Shown: positions 11,797 through 25,404 of the stretch, in pieces | Position numbering within the stretch: the stretch's first letter is position 1 | How the letters are laid out: the number at the start of each line of letters is the position of its first letter | Assembly (NCBI RefSeq): GCF_017654505.1 | Contig: NC_054535.1 | Span: 83,887,603 to 83,951,602, forward strand | Direction: 5' to 3' | DNA: 64,000 nt | Source of the DNA: Polyodon spathula | Taxonomy: Eukaryota; Chordata; Actinopteri; Acipenseriformes; Polyodontidae | Translations under genes and position numbers: made by a program | The notes under the pieces: generated by a model | Seen by the model: only the letters and a program-made list of their open reading frames with translations | Databases searched by the model: none | Told to the model about the DNA's origin: nothing

Positions 11797-14700
11797 GCCC
11801 GGGGAAACCTTCCTGTTGTATCTTTAGCTGTATCAAGTTATTTTTATGTTGCATTTTCTGTACTTTGTGGCGTGCTTCCAAAGCTTTGTGTATTTGAACT
11901 TCAAACAGATTATTTTACCTCAATTAAGCTGCCATAAAACCATGAGTGCTTGAAACTGAAGAAAAAAACAAGCAGTTCCCTAACAGACATTTCTTTGCTC
12001 TGAAAAAATTGCCTGACAGGAAATCTTACAAATGTGTTTTGAATATTAATACTGCTACTGTTTATTTATCTACCTAATTTAAGCAGAAGTGTGATTCAAC
12101 CACAAACAGTTACAGACCATTAAGCAAGGTGTACTTACAGGGTAATCAGTGATTTTATGAATCAGTCCTCTATTTCTATGGCAATGTTTACACACCTTGT
12201 TCTCTATTCTCACACATTGTAGAAATGAATCATGGCAGTACAGTAACCAAACTTAAGGCAACTGCTTCAGAAGCCAATAAACCTAACAACAAATGGAAAT
12301 TCAAAACCAGACATGTACATCTGTGAGCTGTCTATTTAAACAGTGTTTTTTATATGTGTACATTACCATTTTTTTATTTTGTACAATATCATGTCAACAT
12401 TATACTTGCAAAATAGACAGAAATGTAATATTGACAGCTCTGAATATCTTATCTGTATCCTGCAAGCTAGTTAAAATACAGTCGATATGCTTGGTATCTT
12501 TTCAAGTCATAAATATTTTTTTTCAGGCCCTCTTATCTGTGTCCGTCTACAAGATCTTGTTAACATATTGATAGTTTGGATTTCTAGTAAAATATGTAAT
12601 TTTGTTTGTAATTGAGATTTTCTTCAATATAAATGGAATAGTTGATGCATGCATCACATAATGTACTGAGCTGTCTCACAGGCACAGCAAAGTAGCTTTT
12701 ATGTGAGGAAACAAACAGGCAGCATTTAAATTGCTGTCAAAAGCTGAGGCAGTAATTCAAGTAAAAACAGAACAAATACCTTGCAGCATTAGCACTCGAG
12801 TCTTAACCTCAGCACTCACTGGAAACCTTGGCTGGAAATCTGCAGGGTTTTTGTGCATTGACACAAATATTGCACAAGTATCACTTAAACTAATGATTAT
12901 GAATTATGCAGGGGGGTCACATCTACTCAGTTACAAGTCATTTTCACAGCCTCCCTCTGGGCTGCCTAGACCCATAATGCTGTGCTCTGTTTCCCCCGTC
13001 CTTGTTAACTGAGATTTTAGCAGCCTCAAGGATAAAACCCACTCTGTTATAGGTTTGTAAGTGGCTTTAAATGTGGGAAGTCATGCAGTAAATCTTAGAA
13101 GCAATATATGTAATATTTGATAATAAGACTTAACCTCAAATGATGTTTTAGTTTACTTTTACCATCACATTTAACTTACATTGCATGTATCTAATTATGC
13201 TGCAGACACTAGTACTGCGGTTGGGAAGAACCGTAAAATAGAGCACTGCTACGCGTAATTCTGTGTTCATTGTACTATTTATACATGCAAGTAATACTCA
13301 CATTCTCAATGTCTAAACCCAATTTACTCTGTTGTAAATTGTGAAAATAAATGTAATAAGCATTCCTGTTTCCATAGTAGAGAGAGTTGAGTAAAAACAG
13401 GGTGTGGATCTCAACTAAACTGCAATGCAGCATTCCATTTGTAAACAGTTTTCGTAAGGAGCTGAAAGAAACAACTACACAGCACATTTACATTTTCTAC
13501 TGCATGCACATCAGAAGAATTCTAAATTAATTATTTTGCTGGGCATGTTATTTGCTTGATCAGATGTGACTGGACTATAAATTGTGATCACTCTGCTTGC
13601 AGACTGCCATAAAATGAATACTGTGTATTACAGTTTAATACCTCTCAAATCTGAGCCATAAGTGGATTCCTCTGCCCTTCCTGACACAGAAACATTCTGC
13701 AAAAACTCATCAGTAAATGTTCACTATCATTTGTAAGGACTTAATTGAAAAATTATTTAGCTGTCAACTGCTTCTGGCAATGTTGAGACTCCATAAGCCT
13801 GAGCAGCAATGATAGAGAACCCAGCCGCCACCTGCATTATTGTTTCCTGCTTGACAATCGTTTTGCTCAAAAGGCAAGTTCCCTGCAGTGCAGCTGCTTG
13901 AAAATATTCATTGTGATGTCAGTCCTATTTAGAGTCACGTCTTATACACCTATGGCTACCGGGCTAAACTAATGGTTGAATCAGTTCAGATTAAACCAGA
14001 ATTAAACTGCGAGGGAAAGGGGGTTTGGCACGATAATAATTTGCACCTTGGTGTTGGTATAAGAGCTGAAGATGTGCCATAACTGAGGCAATTACATTCT
14101 CCACAATCTCTGGCTGCCCATTTAATCAGAGAGTGGAACAATGGCTTTTTGCATGTCGAACGCTGGGGCCTATCTTCAATCAGACTGCATTTGTTATCTG
14201 CTAGATTGAACAGCCTGCCTGTCAGGGACAGATGCTGCCGGCAGTGATTAGAATGTAAAGCATTTATAAAGGCTGAGGGGACTGAAGTCAATGTGCTTTA
14301 TCTACATTTACTGCAGTCTTTCCACTCAGATGAATATCTGATAAAAAGAAAGACATTCTTGGCTGATGACTGATTAAAACATAAAATACTTGCAGTATTT
14401 ATTTATTTTTTTAACAGGGAAACCCAAGACCGAACAATTGATGTGTATAGTTGTGTTTATTTTTGGAAATGGGTACATCAGTTATCAATGATTTATTATT
14501 GCACAGCATTAAGATAGAAGAAATTGTATCTCATAGATGAGAACTGGGTAGTTTAAAGGAATACAAGTGCTGCTATTATATTAAATGACTGTCACACATT
14601 ACATATTCCAGAACATCTTGTATCTAACAAAATAAAACATCACAACAGTAAGGTGAATCGCTTTAAGCAGAGATGAGTAAATGCAAGAATTTTAATTCAT

Positions 14701-17700
14701 AGTATGAGAAAGTATTGAATTGTTCTGTACTTTGTGCAGGTCGTTAAAAAGCTGTTTCTAGACAGTTTACTTGTCTACCCACAATGCACATACAAGTTTA
14801 TGTATTGGCCTCTCACAAAAGTACTATTGTCGTGTCATTGTCATCTAAATGTGTTCAGCTTCCATCCACTATATAGCTGCTGAAAGCATCTTGGAATGTA
14901 CTCTGTAACTTACCTCCCAATATCTTCCCCTGACAATTATTGCTGTGCCTTATCCTTGAAGCTTTTAAAGTTGGGAGTAACATTACCCTATCTAGCCTAG
15001 TGAAAATGTCTTTACAGATCAGTATAATGCTTACACTGCTGGCTCCCTGCTTTTGACCTGAAGTGGAATATATTGCACTGCTGAAGCAGATGGAATCAGA
15101 GCTTTCACTGGAAATAAGAGCTGGATTGGCTGTCTGCCAAGTCCCTGATACAGCTGAGGAAACAGTCCTGAATATGCAAGCGTTTCTGAAGAGAAATACA
15201 AAATAATGCTGCACACAGTAGGGGGCAAAAAATCAACCATTTTGGTAAATGTGAAATGTTTGTACAGTATTGTGTCTCTTGTAGAAAAAAAAGGGTTACT
15301 ATTTTTCCCTTATGCTAGTGCAAACCTCTCCAGTTTTGTTGTACAACACTGAAAATTTTACATCTGTAACACAAGGCAAAAGGGTCTCCAAGGTACAGAA
15401 AACAGTCATAAATTCCAGGGAACTTATTTATAATTTATTATGTTGCTAAAGCTTGTTTCCTCAGTGTGTTTAATTTGCTGGTTACATGTAACTTTCAAGA
15501 CTATACTACAGATATATACTCAGGAAAGGGTTGTTTATCTTCCCCTTGCTTTAACACTAAGCAGCAAGCAACAGACACTTCTCTCTGACAAACATACTAA
15601 AGAAATGCCATCTGCTAAATGGTAAACAAAAATTAGTACAATATCTGAGGTTGTCCCTCAAGGAATACATCAAAGCAGTAATACCTAATGCAGTGGGCTT
15701 TCCATGCTGACCAAAGACATAGTTAAGTGTAAAGGGCAAGGTCAATTATTTAACATGCACAGTAATTCTCACGGCCGAGGGGATTGTTTCACTATAATGT
15801 ACTACATACTTTTTCATGGACAGCAAGGGGATGCCTGAAGTCAAAGTTAAAAAAAAAAAAAAAAGCTTACAATGACATCAACACAATAATGTAAAACTAA
15901 CTGATAAATTGTGTTGGGGGGAAAAAAATAATACAGTGGTAATGAAATGGTCTTTTCATTCAGTGCACACGTCGATAGTGCATTGTGTTGACTTAAGCTG
16001 CTCAGAAAGAATCTGTCACCAGTGTGCAGTGCAATTGCTGTGTAAATCTTCTAAAAGCTATTTCTTAGCCTTAGAGATACTGCTTTTACATCAGAGCAAA
16101 AGGAAAGCAGAGTCAATGCTCGCCAAAGTACATTTTCAAGGGAGCTGAATGGTCTTTTTTTCCGAATACATTATATGGAAGGGAGAGAGAGAGAAAGCAA
16201 ATAAAAACACATTGTCATGACCTTAAATCCATAAGTGAGAGGAAAGAGAAATGCACTGCTCAGGCAGGCTTGTTGCTGTTCAATTTCAAAGACTGATAAG
16301 CTGCAATAAAGGTACACTCCGCATCAATTGATCTCAAGCTTCCAGTATTCACATCCTGTTTATGATTTTTCTTTTGTTACATGTGCCCCTTATCTGCCCT
16401 ATTCAGTGTTATCTGCAGTACATTTCATATTCCCCTGTTGTCATGCATTGCAGAAAAGAATGACCTTTTTTACCATAAAACTTTATTAGCTTTTCAAATC
16501 TTGTTTCCAGTTTTTCAATGTTTTATTATATATGTAATTAAATATTATAAATCTTTTTTTTTTCATTTCTGTTCATTGGCAGACAGTTGGCACATTAAAT
16601 CAACATTAACTAAATTTACAAAAATGTAGTTTTGTTGCTGGCATAATGATTTAGAATGTTCTTTGTAAAGTTAAAATAAAATGTTGCATAACACAAACAC
16701 AGCACAGCTCATTGACTGCAGATCAAGCATGAACAAATCCAGCCCACATAGCCACCACATTGGATCAGTTGCAGTCCATTTGAAATGATACATCACCAGT
16801 ATGCTATTACATGTTTCATTATATCATACCATGAACAAAGGGGGACATGAAGCACAATTCAATGTAGATGCTTTCCGTAAAGGGAAGTGTTTCAGACTTC
16901 AACAAGCATGTCTCAGGAAGGATGCCTCTCTAATAAACACTTGCAAATATATTTAATTTTATTCGACAAGAAAACACCATATGAACAAATCTAGTTAGTA
17001 CATTTGTAATAATATAATAAGTTACAAATAATAGGCTTAAGAAAAACCAGGCTAAATTACTTTAAACAATGGAGCTAATCTTCAATCTGGTATAACAAAG
17101 CCAACACATTAATCCCAACTTCAGACATGCCTCAGTAAAAAGACATTGAGTTTCAGTAACATGGTCTTTCTGCGTGTGCACATTACCTATCGTACAATCT
17201 AATGTTACTGTTGTAATTACAACTTGGAGTCAATAATGCTTTTACTTTTTTAACGTTTTTAACTTCAAGTCCAGTGCCGACGTGACCAGCATTGAAATTA
17301 CTTCACGGTTAAATCAATCAATTATTCCTTGATTGGATTTTGTAATTTAAGCATCCAATTGAAAAGTATGTGTGCTTCATTCTGTATTAAATGGAGGGAA
17401 TTATGCATTATTTGAAATAATAAGAACTTTAGATCAGAAATAAAAGCTTCTGGAATGTTTAAATGTTCATATACATGTATTTTACTATTGAAGGGCAAAG
17501 CAATCAAATATTTAACCCAATTGGTTTAATAATATTATGGATTACATTCTGCCATTTGGTGCCAAAGGTCATACCAAATCTATTAGAATGAGTTCTATTT
17601 GCTGCTCAGTGAATCTTGGGCACATTGATCATCATAGTAATGAAAACCCATGGCATGATGTTTATTGTTTTGCAGACTTGATTCTTCAATTTAGTTTATG

Positions 17701-17762
17701 ATGTTATTCTAACATTATATGTACTTAAAAGTGATCTATCTTCTGGGGGGTTCTTGTTGAAA
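11795..17762. other. Unassigned, gene-poor sequence
   Basis: I see no coding exon with believable splice sites and no transposon ends. The longest open frames (for example 14855-15214 on the minus strand, 119 codons) show no motif I recognise. An A-run of about 16 lies at 15849-15864. Conserved non-coding elements could be present but cannot be told from one sequence. Confidence 0.45.
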
Positions 17763-17801
17763 TATAAATACTATGTAATATACTATTACATAGTATTTAT
17801 A
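17763..17801. repeat. Perfect 18-bp inverted repeat (hairpin)
   Basis: TATAAATACTATGTAATA at 17763-17780 is followed by TAC and the exact reverse complement at 17784-17801. No flanking duplication or coding sequence explains it. Confidence 0.9.
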
Positions 17802-18789
17802 CTAAATAAGTACAGGGTATATATTTTTCAGTTGTTTGGTCTGGGGTTGTCATATAATAAATCATTTTACTAATTCTATATATTTTGGGGGCATTTCCAA
17901 TATTAAAAGCAAGTAACAGATATGGATATAATTTTTAAAATGTATTTAATATTTACTTAGTCTGGAACTTAGAGACTAATGAACCAATTAATACAATAAA
18001 TACTAATTTAAAAAAATAAAGAATACATAATAAAAGCCAAATCTTAATGACAAAGGAGCACTTTATTTACAATAATAACCCTTTCAGAAACTGTACCAAT
18101 AGAGAACAACCTGGGGGGTAACACAGGGCTGTCTCCCTCCCTCCCTCCCAACTCCCCATAATAGCAAAGTAGTTAGGACTGTTTTGCTCACATCAGTTTT
18201 AAATTGCCTTTGCAATTGTTTTCTGCAGATTAATTTGTAGTTTTAAATCCCTTGCAGAGTGAAATGTGAGCACGTTCTTCCCTCAGGCCCTTTTGCAGCA
18301 ATGTAACTGATGTAATCCAAGCCTGGGGTTGAAAAGCCAGCTGGAGAACAGACTCAGTAATTCCAGTCATGAAGCAGGTCATGTCCAGAGTAGCTCTCTT
18401 TGAACAGGACGCTATTCGTCACCACTCACCATTCTATGATGATAATGTGTTATGTAAAAGGTCTACAGTGACAACTCACAAAGGCTTTAAAAAGACACTA
18501 TTGTTCAGTGCTATGGCTTTAATATTGGAGGGAGTAAAGCAAATTGTTACTTAGATGACATTGCTGCCAGCATGCAATGATTGCTATTCAGCTTTTAACG
18601 TTTTCTCCTGTATTGCACCACAGCTCAGAGGGATGATTGGTATAAAGCTAATAAAGCTATATTACAAGAAAACTACTTTTTAACCAGACATGTCAAGTCT
18701 CACAGACTCATTTGCATGTTACTTCACTCTCTCACACACAGCCTTGCTTATCTATCAATAATTAAAAAAAAAAAAAAAAAAAAAACATA
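17802..18789. other. Unassigned sequence with poly-A run
   Basis: No gene is seen. A run of (CTCC)n lies near 18134-18148, and an A-run of about 22 at 18764-18785 adjoins the MITE that begins at 18790. Confidence 0.45.
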
Positions 18790-19228
18790 CAGTATGTTGT
18801 GCAAAAGTCTTAGACATTTTGCACATGGGGGGGTTTATACTACCATAGAATCAACACATGCCATCTACAGAACGTCGTGTCACGTATACATTTTAAATAA
18901 TAATAAGAAAAAAATAAAAAAATGTGTTGAAAACCACTGGGTAAATGTGATGGATTAGCTACTACAACACTTCATATTAGCTGCTCATGTATAGTTTACT
19001 TTGAGTTGTTGTGATCACAAGTTTTTGAAGATTCTGATCCATGTGAATTAAAGATTACTAAATGACAAGCTTGGCTTCTTTTCACCCAAACTAAGCTGTA
19101 TTTATATCAGTCAAAGTTGTTATAATAGTGGAAAACACTAGTGGAGGCTTTGAGTAAATTTGTTGATGCTTCTAACATCGATATATATTGCAACTCCTGA
19201 ATGTGTCTAATACTTTTGCACAGCAGTG
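18790..19228. mobile_element. Tc1/mariner MITE, 439 bp
   Basis: Left end CAGTATGTTGTGCAAAAGTC and right end ACTTTTGCACAGCAGTG are inverted copies flanked by TA (18788-18789, 19229-19230). The terminal word GCAAAAGTnTTAGACA is shared by both ends. The interior has no transposase motif, so it must have moved with a transposase made elsewhere. Confidence 0.8.
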
Positions 19229-22200
19229 TATATTATTTTTATAAATTACAAGGAAAATGTGTCACAAAAATCTCAATGCAGAATATGAAGATAACAGCGT
19301 GATTCTAGAGGTTAACAAAAAGAAAAGACAAGTACCTGTATATTGGTGTTTTATATGATATCCAATTGTGGTGAGAGTGAGTATTCAAAACCCTGTGTGT
19401 GAACAACAACACTGCCTTGGACAGGAATGAGTGCTGTTGCTGCTACTGCTGCTGCCCAGTGTCGCCACACAAGTGTTGTTCCTCTCAAAAAAAATGACTT
19501 GTGGAGATTATTATTAGTTTAATAGTGCTTCCGAGAATACATTGGAATTTAACCCAGATCCCAGAGTGGACCTTGTTTTTTTAACTTCTGAACTGTGCCC
19601 GGGCATTATCTACATGCATCAATCAAGGGAAAAAGAAGTGATACTTTAGGCAGATCAACACACCTGCAGATCAACACATCTGTGTCACAACAACAATGCA
19701 TGTTTAATTAGCAAAGAAGGGCCGATTGATCTATCAACAAAACCCTGGTGCTTCCATTGCTCCAAAGCACACAAGAACGTGTTTGACATGGAGAATTAAG
19801 AACAGGTATACTCAAAAGTAAGCATGTACAAATTGATTTAAACCTGCCATAATACTGTGTGTAACATGATCCACATATGACTATGCGCTTCCTGCTCTTC
19901 ACCCAAAAGCTGAATTATTTTGACTTTCCATAGAAGCATTATTATTGTTTTTATTATTAGTAGGAGTTAAGTGTAACAGGGCGAGGGCTGGGTGCAAACT
20001 GACGACCCTGCACGCTGCAAGCGAGCTTTTGAACCACAATTTAAAAGAGCTGGGCTTGTCTGCATTTGTGGTTTTTGTGGTTTTTGAGCTTTTAACCTCA
20101 TCTCACCTCACTGACAGGGGACAGAATCTGTAACGCTAGAGCATTTCACAGCACTGCCCGTTACACTCCCCCTCCCTTTTATGTTAGCACCTGGCTGCAG
20201 CCAATCTATGAGATCTGGATCACTGCACTTGTTGGATTGCAAGCTGGATTACAAGATCCATCAATAGACAGTTTTGTACTATTTTTCTGTTGGTTCAGTA
20301 CTATTGAATATTGATAGAGTAATTGAATTTGATATAGTGGTACTAACCAGCTTAGTTTAAAACTGTCCTTCTGTTTTTGTCATCTCACCGTGCACATTCA
20401 GCTTTGACAAACACGCTTGGAAAAAGTCTCACTGTTTGGAATCATCTGACCTTGGCATCTCTGAACCAGTAATACATCTGCCCTTTCGGGATCTGACCTA
20501 CAGTAAGTGGTTTGCCAGTCAAATTTCTGTTTGTTTAGAATGATTTTCTTCAGGTACTGGGAAAATAAACTGGGGGGGAAAAAAAAGTGGAAAAAAACCC
20601 CCCTTGAAATAAATTAAGCACTGTTAGGTCTGCAGGGTTAAATAACTCAGAATGTATTCCCTCTAAAATTTTGGTACCTTTCTGACAGATCATTAAGTGC
20701 ACATTTTATAGCATGATATGACAAGAAGCAATTACCATTATTTTGAAACAGTGGGTTATAAAAAAAGCAATAGCAAACAATGACTCTTGCCCATTCCTAG
20801 TAGATTATCTGACACACACACATCCAGGCTGCCTTTCTCTAATGGATGTGAAAGAACCTCAGACAATAAGATTGAACCTCAAACAATAAGAAGTTAATCC
20901 TTCAAACCTGCACCTCCTTCAATCCGTAGGTTAGATGAAATGTAGAACACACTATCTGTACCAGTGAGCTGTTAGTTATCTGAATGCAGACTCTAATGCT
21001 TTAGAAAAATAAGAACAAGTTCTGTGAGTAAAAACGTATGTAAGATGATTACTTTACCGACGAGGAAAAGTGATGCAGTGAACCATAAGGTTTCTTTTCC
21101 TGCATCTTTCTAACATTAACTTGGTAAAGCACTAATTGGGATACAAACATAATATCTTCTACCAGGAAAAGTCAAGCTAGCTTTTTACGAGGGATCTTCA
21201 GACTATCATTATATTTTTTAAATGATTCTTACTAGCCAGAATTCCAGAATACAAATGTACACACTATTTGAGATAACCTTAAGAATAAACTTCTGTCAAT
21301 CACATGCTTGCAAATATTTAATTTAAAGCTGTTTTGAACACCACCCCCACCCCAACCCCTTTTGCTAAAGTCAAAAGTCCTTCCTATGCAAAAGTCTTTT
21401 CAGCTTAATGTTTATAAACAGTACATGAAGGAACAGCATCGCTTTATTAGCCAATCAAAGGGAAGGATTTTGCTGCAAAGTTCCATCAAGCTTTACCACT
21501 TGCAACACCCCAAAGACGTTTGAGGAATGTCTAAATGTAGCATCCTATAATGCTCAAGGATTATGATTGTATAGGCTGGTAAAAATAACCACACTCGTAG
21601 CATGCACAGCAGGTCATTATCAACAATTCAGGGTAATGATCAGGTAATTCAATGTGCACACTATTAGTTATAGAAAAAAGTCCTAAAATTCCAAACAGTT
21701 ATAACAGATATTGTGGTTTCTGTAATTTGGTATGCATCATGAGTGTCATTAACCTCCCCTTCCCTGTTTTGGGTTTACTGTAATCTAACCCCTCAGCTTC
21801 TCATGTACTTGCACTATTAACACAAAATCCTGAGTGGATTGTTACATATTCAGCCAAATCCATTTTAACAAATAACCTCCATTTTGAGTTCAGTGTGCTT
21901 CTCTAATTTCTGGTTACATTACCAAGATAATGGATTTCTCTTGGTTGTTTTTTTTTCTTTTAAAAAATGTTTGCCAGACCAGCTGTGCTGATTTGTTAAA
22001 TTCCTTCACAGCCACCAAGGATGTCTGAATTGGATTACAGTTGGACCCTGAAGCAACATAGTTTTTGCCAACGTTTACAATCTGCTTTGGTATTATAGTG
22101 CTATGTTCATTCTTGACATTACTGAAGAAGATTCCCTTAACTGTATGTAATATCCCAGTGTGCGAATCACCAACTAAAAAAGCATTACATCATGCAAGAT

Positions 22201-22771
22201 GTCCTCCCATAGGAGGGATACAAAATATTTGTGTAACACAAAAAAAAGTTACATTTGTTTTGAAAAACTTAACTGTGACATAATAATAAAAAGTACAGAG
22301 GGTTTCAAGTGAGTCTTTGTTCTGTTTCCTAACCAGGGGAGTCAGGTTTTATAAAACAAATCAGATGTGCTATTCAGCTTACACGCAAATTTGATGTTGA
22401 AAAAGTCATCTCTAACGTCTGGTATTGTAAAGTGTTTTCTCATAAATGCTATTGATTCCTCTAATGTTTTCCTGATGTTGGTCTGAACAAATCTCTGCCA
22501 ACAACTGATTGTTCCAAGAAATTGATTTAAACCCAATTTAACAGTACTTAAGTGTGGTTTTAAGTGTAGTCTATTTCAAAATGAGAGTATTTACTGGTTC
22601 CACTTTTAGAAATCAAAATTCCCATGCCAATAGCAGCCTTGAAAATAAAGAGTATTGTTTAATTGCAGAGAAATTGGACTACTTAATAGGGATGCTTACT
22701 GTCGCAGAAAAAAAATCAATACAAACCTTAAAGAATGCAATGCTATTGCCAAAACATTAATTGTGATTATG

Positions 22772-22772
<1 letters not shown>
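19229..22772. other. Unassigned sequence
   Basis: No gene is recognised. A short repeat of GCAGATCAACACA.CTG occurs twice at 19651-19682, and another small direct repeat (GAACCTCAnACAATAAGA) lies at 20854-20891. A possible 198-bp inverted-repeat element sits at 19970-20167 and is listed separately. Confidence 0.4.
19970..20167. repeat. Possible small inverted-repeat element, 198 bp
   Basis: AGTGTAACAGGGC at the left and GCCCGTTACACT at the right are near-perfect inverted copies. The interior is GC-richer than its surroundings (GGGTGCAAACTGACGACCC, CTGCACGCTGCAAGCGAGC). No clear target duplication is visible, so this may be a MITE, a SINE fragment or chance. Confidence 0.3.

Positions 22773-22859
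<87 letters not shown>
22773..22859. repeat. (TA)n microsatellite
   Basis: About 40 TA units with small GT interruptions at both ends lie directly upstream of LTR-like copy 4. Confidence 0.95.
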
Positions 22860-22861
<2 letters not shown>

Positions 22862-23330
22862 GTAAGGTAGCAGGGAGGGGGTTAAAATCCTTCCCTGCTA
22901 AAACTTGTGAGAATACACATTTGGGTTTAATTGCTTAATTGTTTAGTAATCCCCTGCACCTGGTGGTAGTTGTACATTAGAGCCAGGTGCAGGGTATTTA
23001 AGAGAGACAGGCAGTTTGTTCAGGGCTGCTGTGTGTAGGGAGGCAGAAGGTGTGGTCTGCTTCCAAGCAGTCAAGGTAAAAGTGCTGTGTTAAACCTTGT
23101 GAGTTGTTGTGTTTGGGTTACAGGTAAACAGCTTAGCTGTCCTGGTTCAGTTAGGTTCCAGCCGGTATAGTTAGTGCTCCAAAGAAGGAGCTAGGTGTTT
23201 GTTTGTTTTGTTTAATTTATTTGATTGGTGTTTATTAAAAAGTGCGCGTCAGCGCTTAAATCAATTCCATTTCCGTGTTCTGGGTCTACTTTGAAAGGGG
23301 CAACGAACGTGAAAAGTGAGTGGATCATTC

Positions 23331-23333
<3 letters not shown>
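22860..23333 (+). repeat. LTR-like repeat, family TA-LTR, copy 4
   Basis: This copy is nearly the same as copy 1 through its whole length: GTAAGGTAGCAGGGAGG start, CCCCTGCACCTGGTGG, CCAGGTGCAGGGTATTTAAG, AGGGAGGCAGAAGGTGTGG, GGTAAACAGCTTAGCTGTCC, TTTATTAAAAAGTGCGCG and GGGGCAACGAACGTG. It ends GGATCATTCACA. Both sides are long (TA)n arrays. Its closeness to copy 1, 20 kb away, shows the repeat moved as a unit and that these two are its younger members in this window. Confidence 0.65.

Positions 23334-23400
<67 letters not shown>
23334..23400. repeat. (TA)n microsatellite
   Basis: About 33 TA units directly follow the LTR-like copy 4. Confidence 0.95.
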
Positions 23401-23407
<7 letters not shown>

Positions 23408-25051
23408 ACAACACAGTTTTGTAATTATTATAGTAAAAACAATAGTTCACTTCATAAATATCATCACAACAATATTAACTCCTGCATGAAACGAAGTGTG
23501 GATTGCGTGGGCTTCATCCACTGATGTGTATTTTCAGTATTATACATAAGCAGTAACACACTTGAAGTATGTTGTATGAGTGCAACTAATGCTTTCAAGT
23601 CTGTTATTGCACTTATAAAATGTTGTCTTATCTATAGGGAACTGCGATGTTCCTGATTTCAGTTGTTAAAAGTCTTTTTTGGTCATATTGTCCTACAGCA
23701 GTAAAGTGAAAAGCCTTCAATGACGCCTCCTCTTTAGATACTATCTGGCCTGCTGAAGCGCACTGCTTTGTGTAACAACCCTGACTTAGGTTCTGTTAAT
23801 CTTCGGGCACATTGAGGAGATAAGCTGATTAGCAAATGTAAACCTGCACTGCATGTTTCACTGGGGTGTGAACATGCCTGCAGGTCTGAAGGTGTGTTTA
23901 CATCCAAAATGAGTTACATGAAGGAATGTGGAGTCGGAGAGGGTTGGTGCCAATATATAGTAAACAAGTTTCTCATGATAGGCGTCAGAGTGTGAGATGA
24001 CAAAGGTCTGTTGAGAAAATCTTCTTTCACTTCATACTGCCTGCACTGTTCTGTGTTCTACGCTATTAAGGATCACATAAGTGCTGTAGGTCACCTCTTG
24101 AGATCATAATTGTGTTTGTATATTAAATAACTTGACAGCTGTGCGGAGCTTTCCACAGCCAATAGCTACTCATGTTATCTGTCATTTTAACCTACTTACA
24201 GAATTATACCTGGGCAAATCAAATACATTCCGTTCTATGGAAGGCTTTTCATTCCTTTCAGAGCCACAGTGTGACATAAAGTGTGTTGTTTTACTTTTAA
24301 GGTTGTTAGATTGTTAACACATTCAGCAGTAAATATACAGTAGAAAAAGCAAGTCATACAGTGAATTGCATGCCTTTACTAAAATAGGGGTAACACTATG
24401 TTGACAAAAAGAATGAATTACTGAACAGAACCCTGCTGAGAGATGTATGCTTTTGTTTATTTGTGTCATTTTAATCTGAAGGGAGCCTATGCTATGTCTG
24501 ACCAAAGAAATAAAAAATGATTCTAAGCACTTGTTCAGGTAATCCAAGACCACAGACAGTAACTAATGACTCAGATGATTCTTAACCCTGAAAAACTGGA
24601 GCGCATTTTCATCACATTATATTGTGTATTTTGTTCTTGTTTGTGGAAAAAAAAAACATGTTATTGTATAATAGAAACAGAAACAGACAAATATGTCTTT
24701 ATCAGTGGATGAAAGTGCTTTTCTAATAAAGTTCTGTCATAATTGGTGTATATATCACACCTGTTCATTTCAATGCACCTGGTCTATTCAATGTAGAGAT
24801 CTCCAAACATTGCCCCAGTTTAAATGATTAAAATTAGTACCTTTGCTAAGATGCCTTTACATTGTTGGAAATGTTTTCGTAACCTTGGAAAACGCATAGA
24901 ACTATTTTAGTGGAGTTATCTAAAAACCTTTTTCTCTACAGTTTACATAAATAAAAAAATAACTAACAACTAATTAAACTAATTCCCAGTTCATCGTTAT
25001 ACCTTGTATTCAAACAGACATCTGATAAAAAAAGTGAGGTGATAAAATATT
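23401..25051. other. Unassigned sequence
   Basis: No gene, terminal repeat or tandem structure is visible. Confidence 0.45.
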
Positions 25052-25396
25052 GGTAACACTTTACATTAAGTGCCTCTAATTACGGCGTATTTACATAGTA
25101 GTTACCTGGTAATTACATGTGTTTTTACACAGTTACAATGTTATTATGCATAGTTACAATGTACTTAATCTGTCATTCGTTTTGCATGATATAACCCTAA
25201 TATTAACACTAACCCTATCCCAAACCCTAAACCTAACCCCATTAACTCTAAGTCTAACCCTAACCCTTTTCTGATGGTGTACTTACACATTGCGCACAAA
25301 AGAGTTTCATGTTAAGTACACTGTAATTATGTATAATTACATTGTAATTATTTGTAAGTATACAGTAATTAGAGACACTTAATGTAAAGTGTTACC
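25052..25396. mobile_element. MITE with telomere-like interior, 345 bp
   Basis: The ends GGTAACACTTTACATTAAGT and ACTTAATGTAAAGTGTTACC are inverted; the first 32 bases of the arms differ at one position. The flanks AAAATATT (25044-25051) and AGCATATT (25397-25404) match at six of eight bases, suggesting an 8-bp hAT-type target duplication. The interior at about 25194-25267 is a degenerate run of CCCTAA-like units. There is no coding sequence. Superfamily placement is tentative. Confidence 0.75.
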
Positions 25397-25404
25397 AGCA
25401 TATT

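Noticed and set aside
14855..15214. 119-codon minus-strand frame
   Set aside because: No recognisable domain, no splice context and no neighbouring exons; length is within what chance allows in 64 kb.
19970..20167. tRNA-like promoter boxes in the small inverted-repeat block
   Set aside because: Neither the A-box nor the B-box pattern is met at enough positions; a tRNA-derived SINE cannot be claimed.
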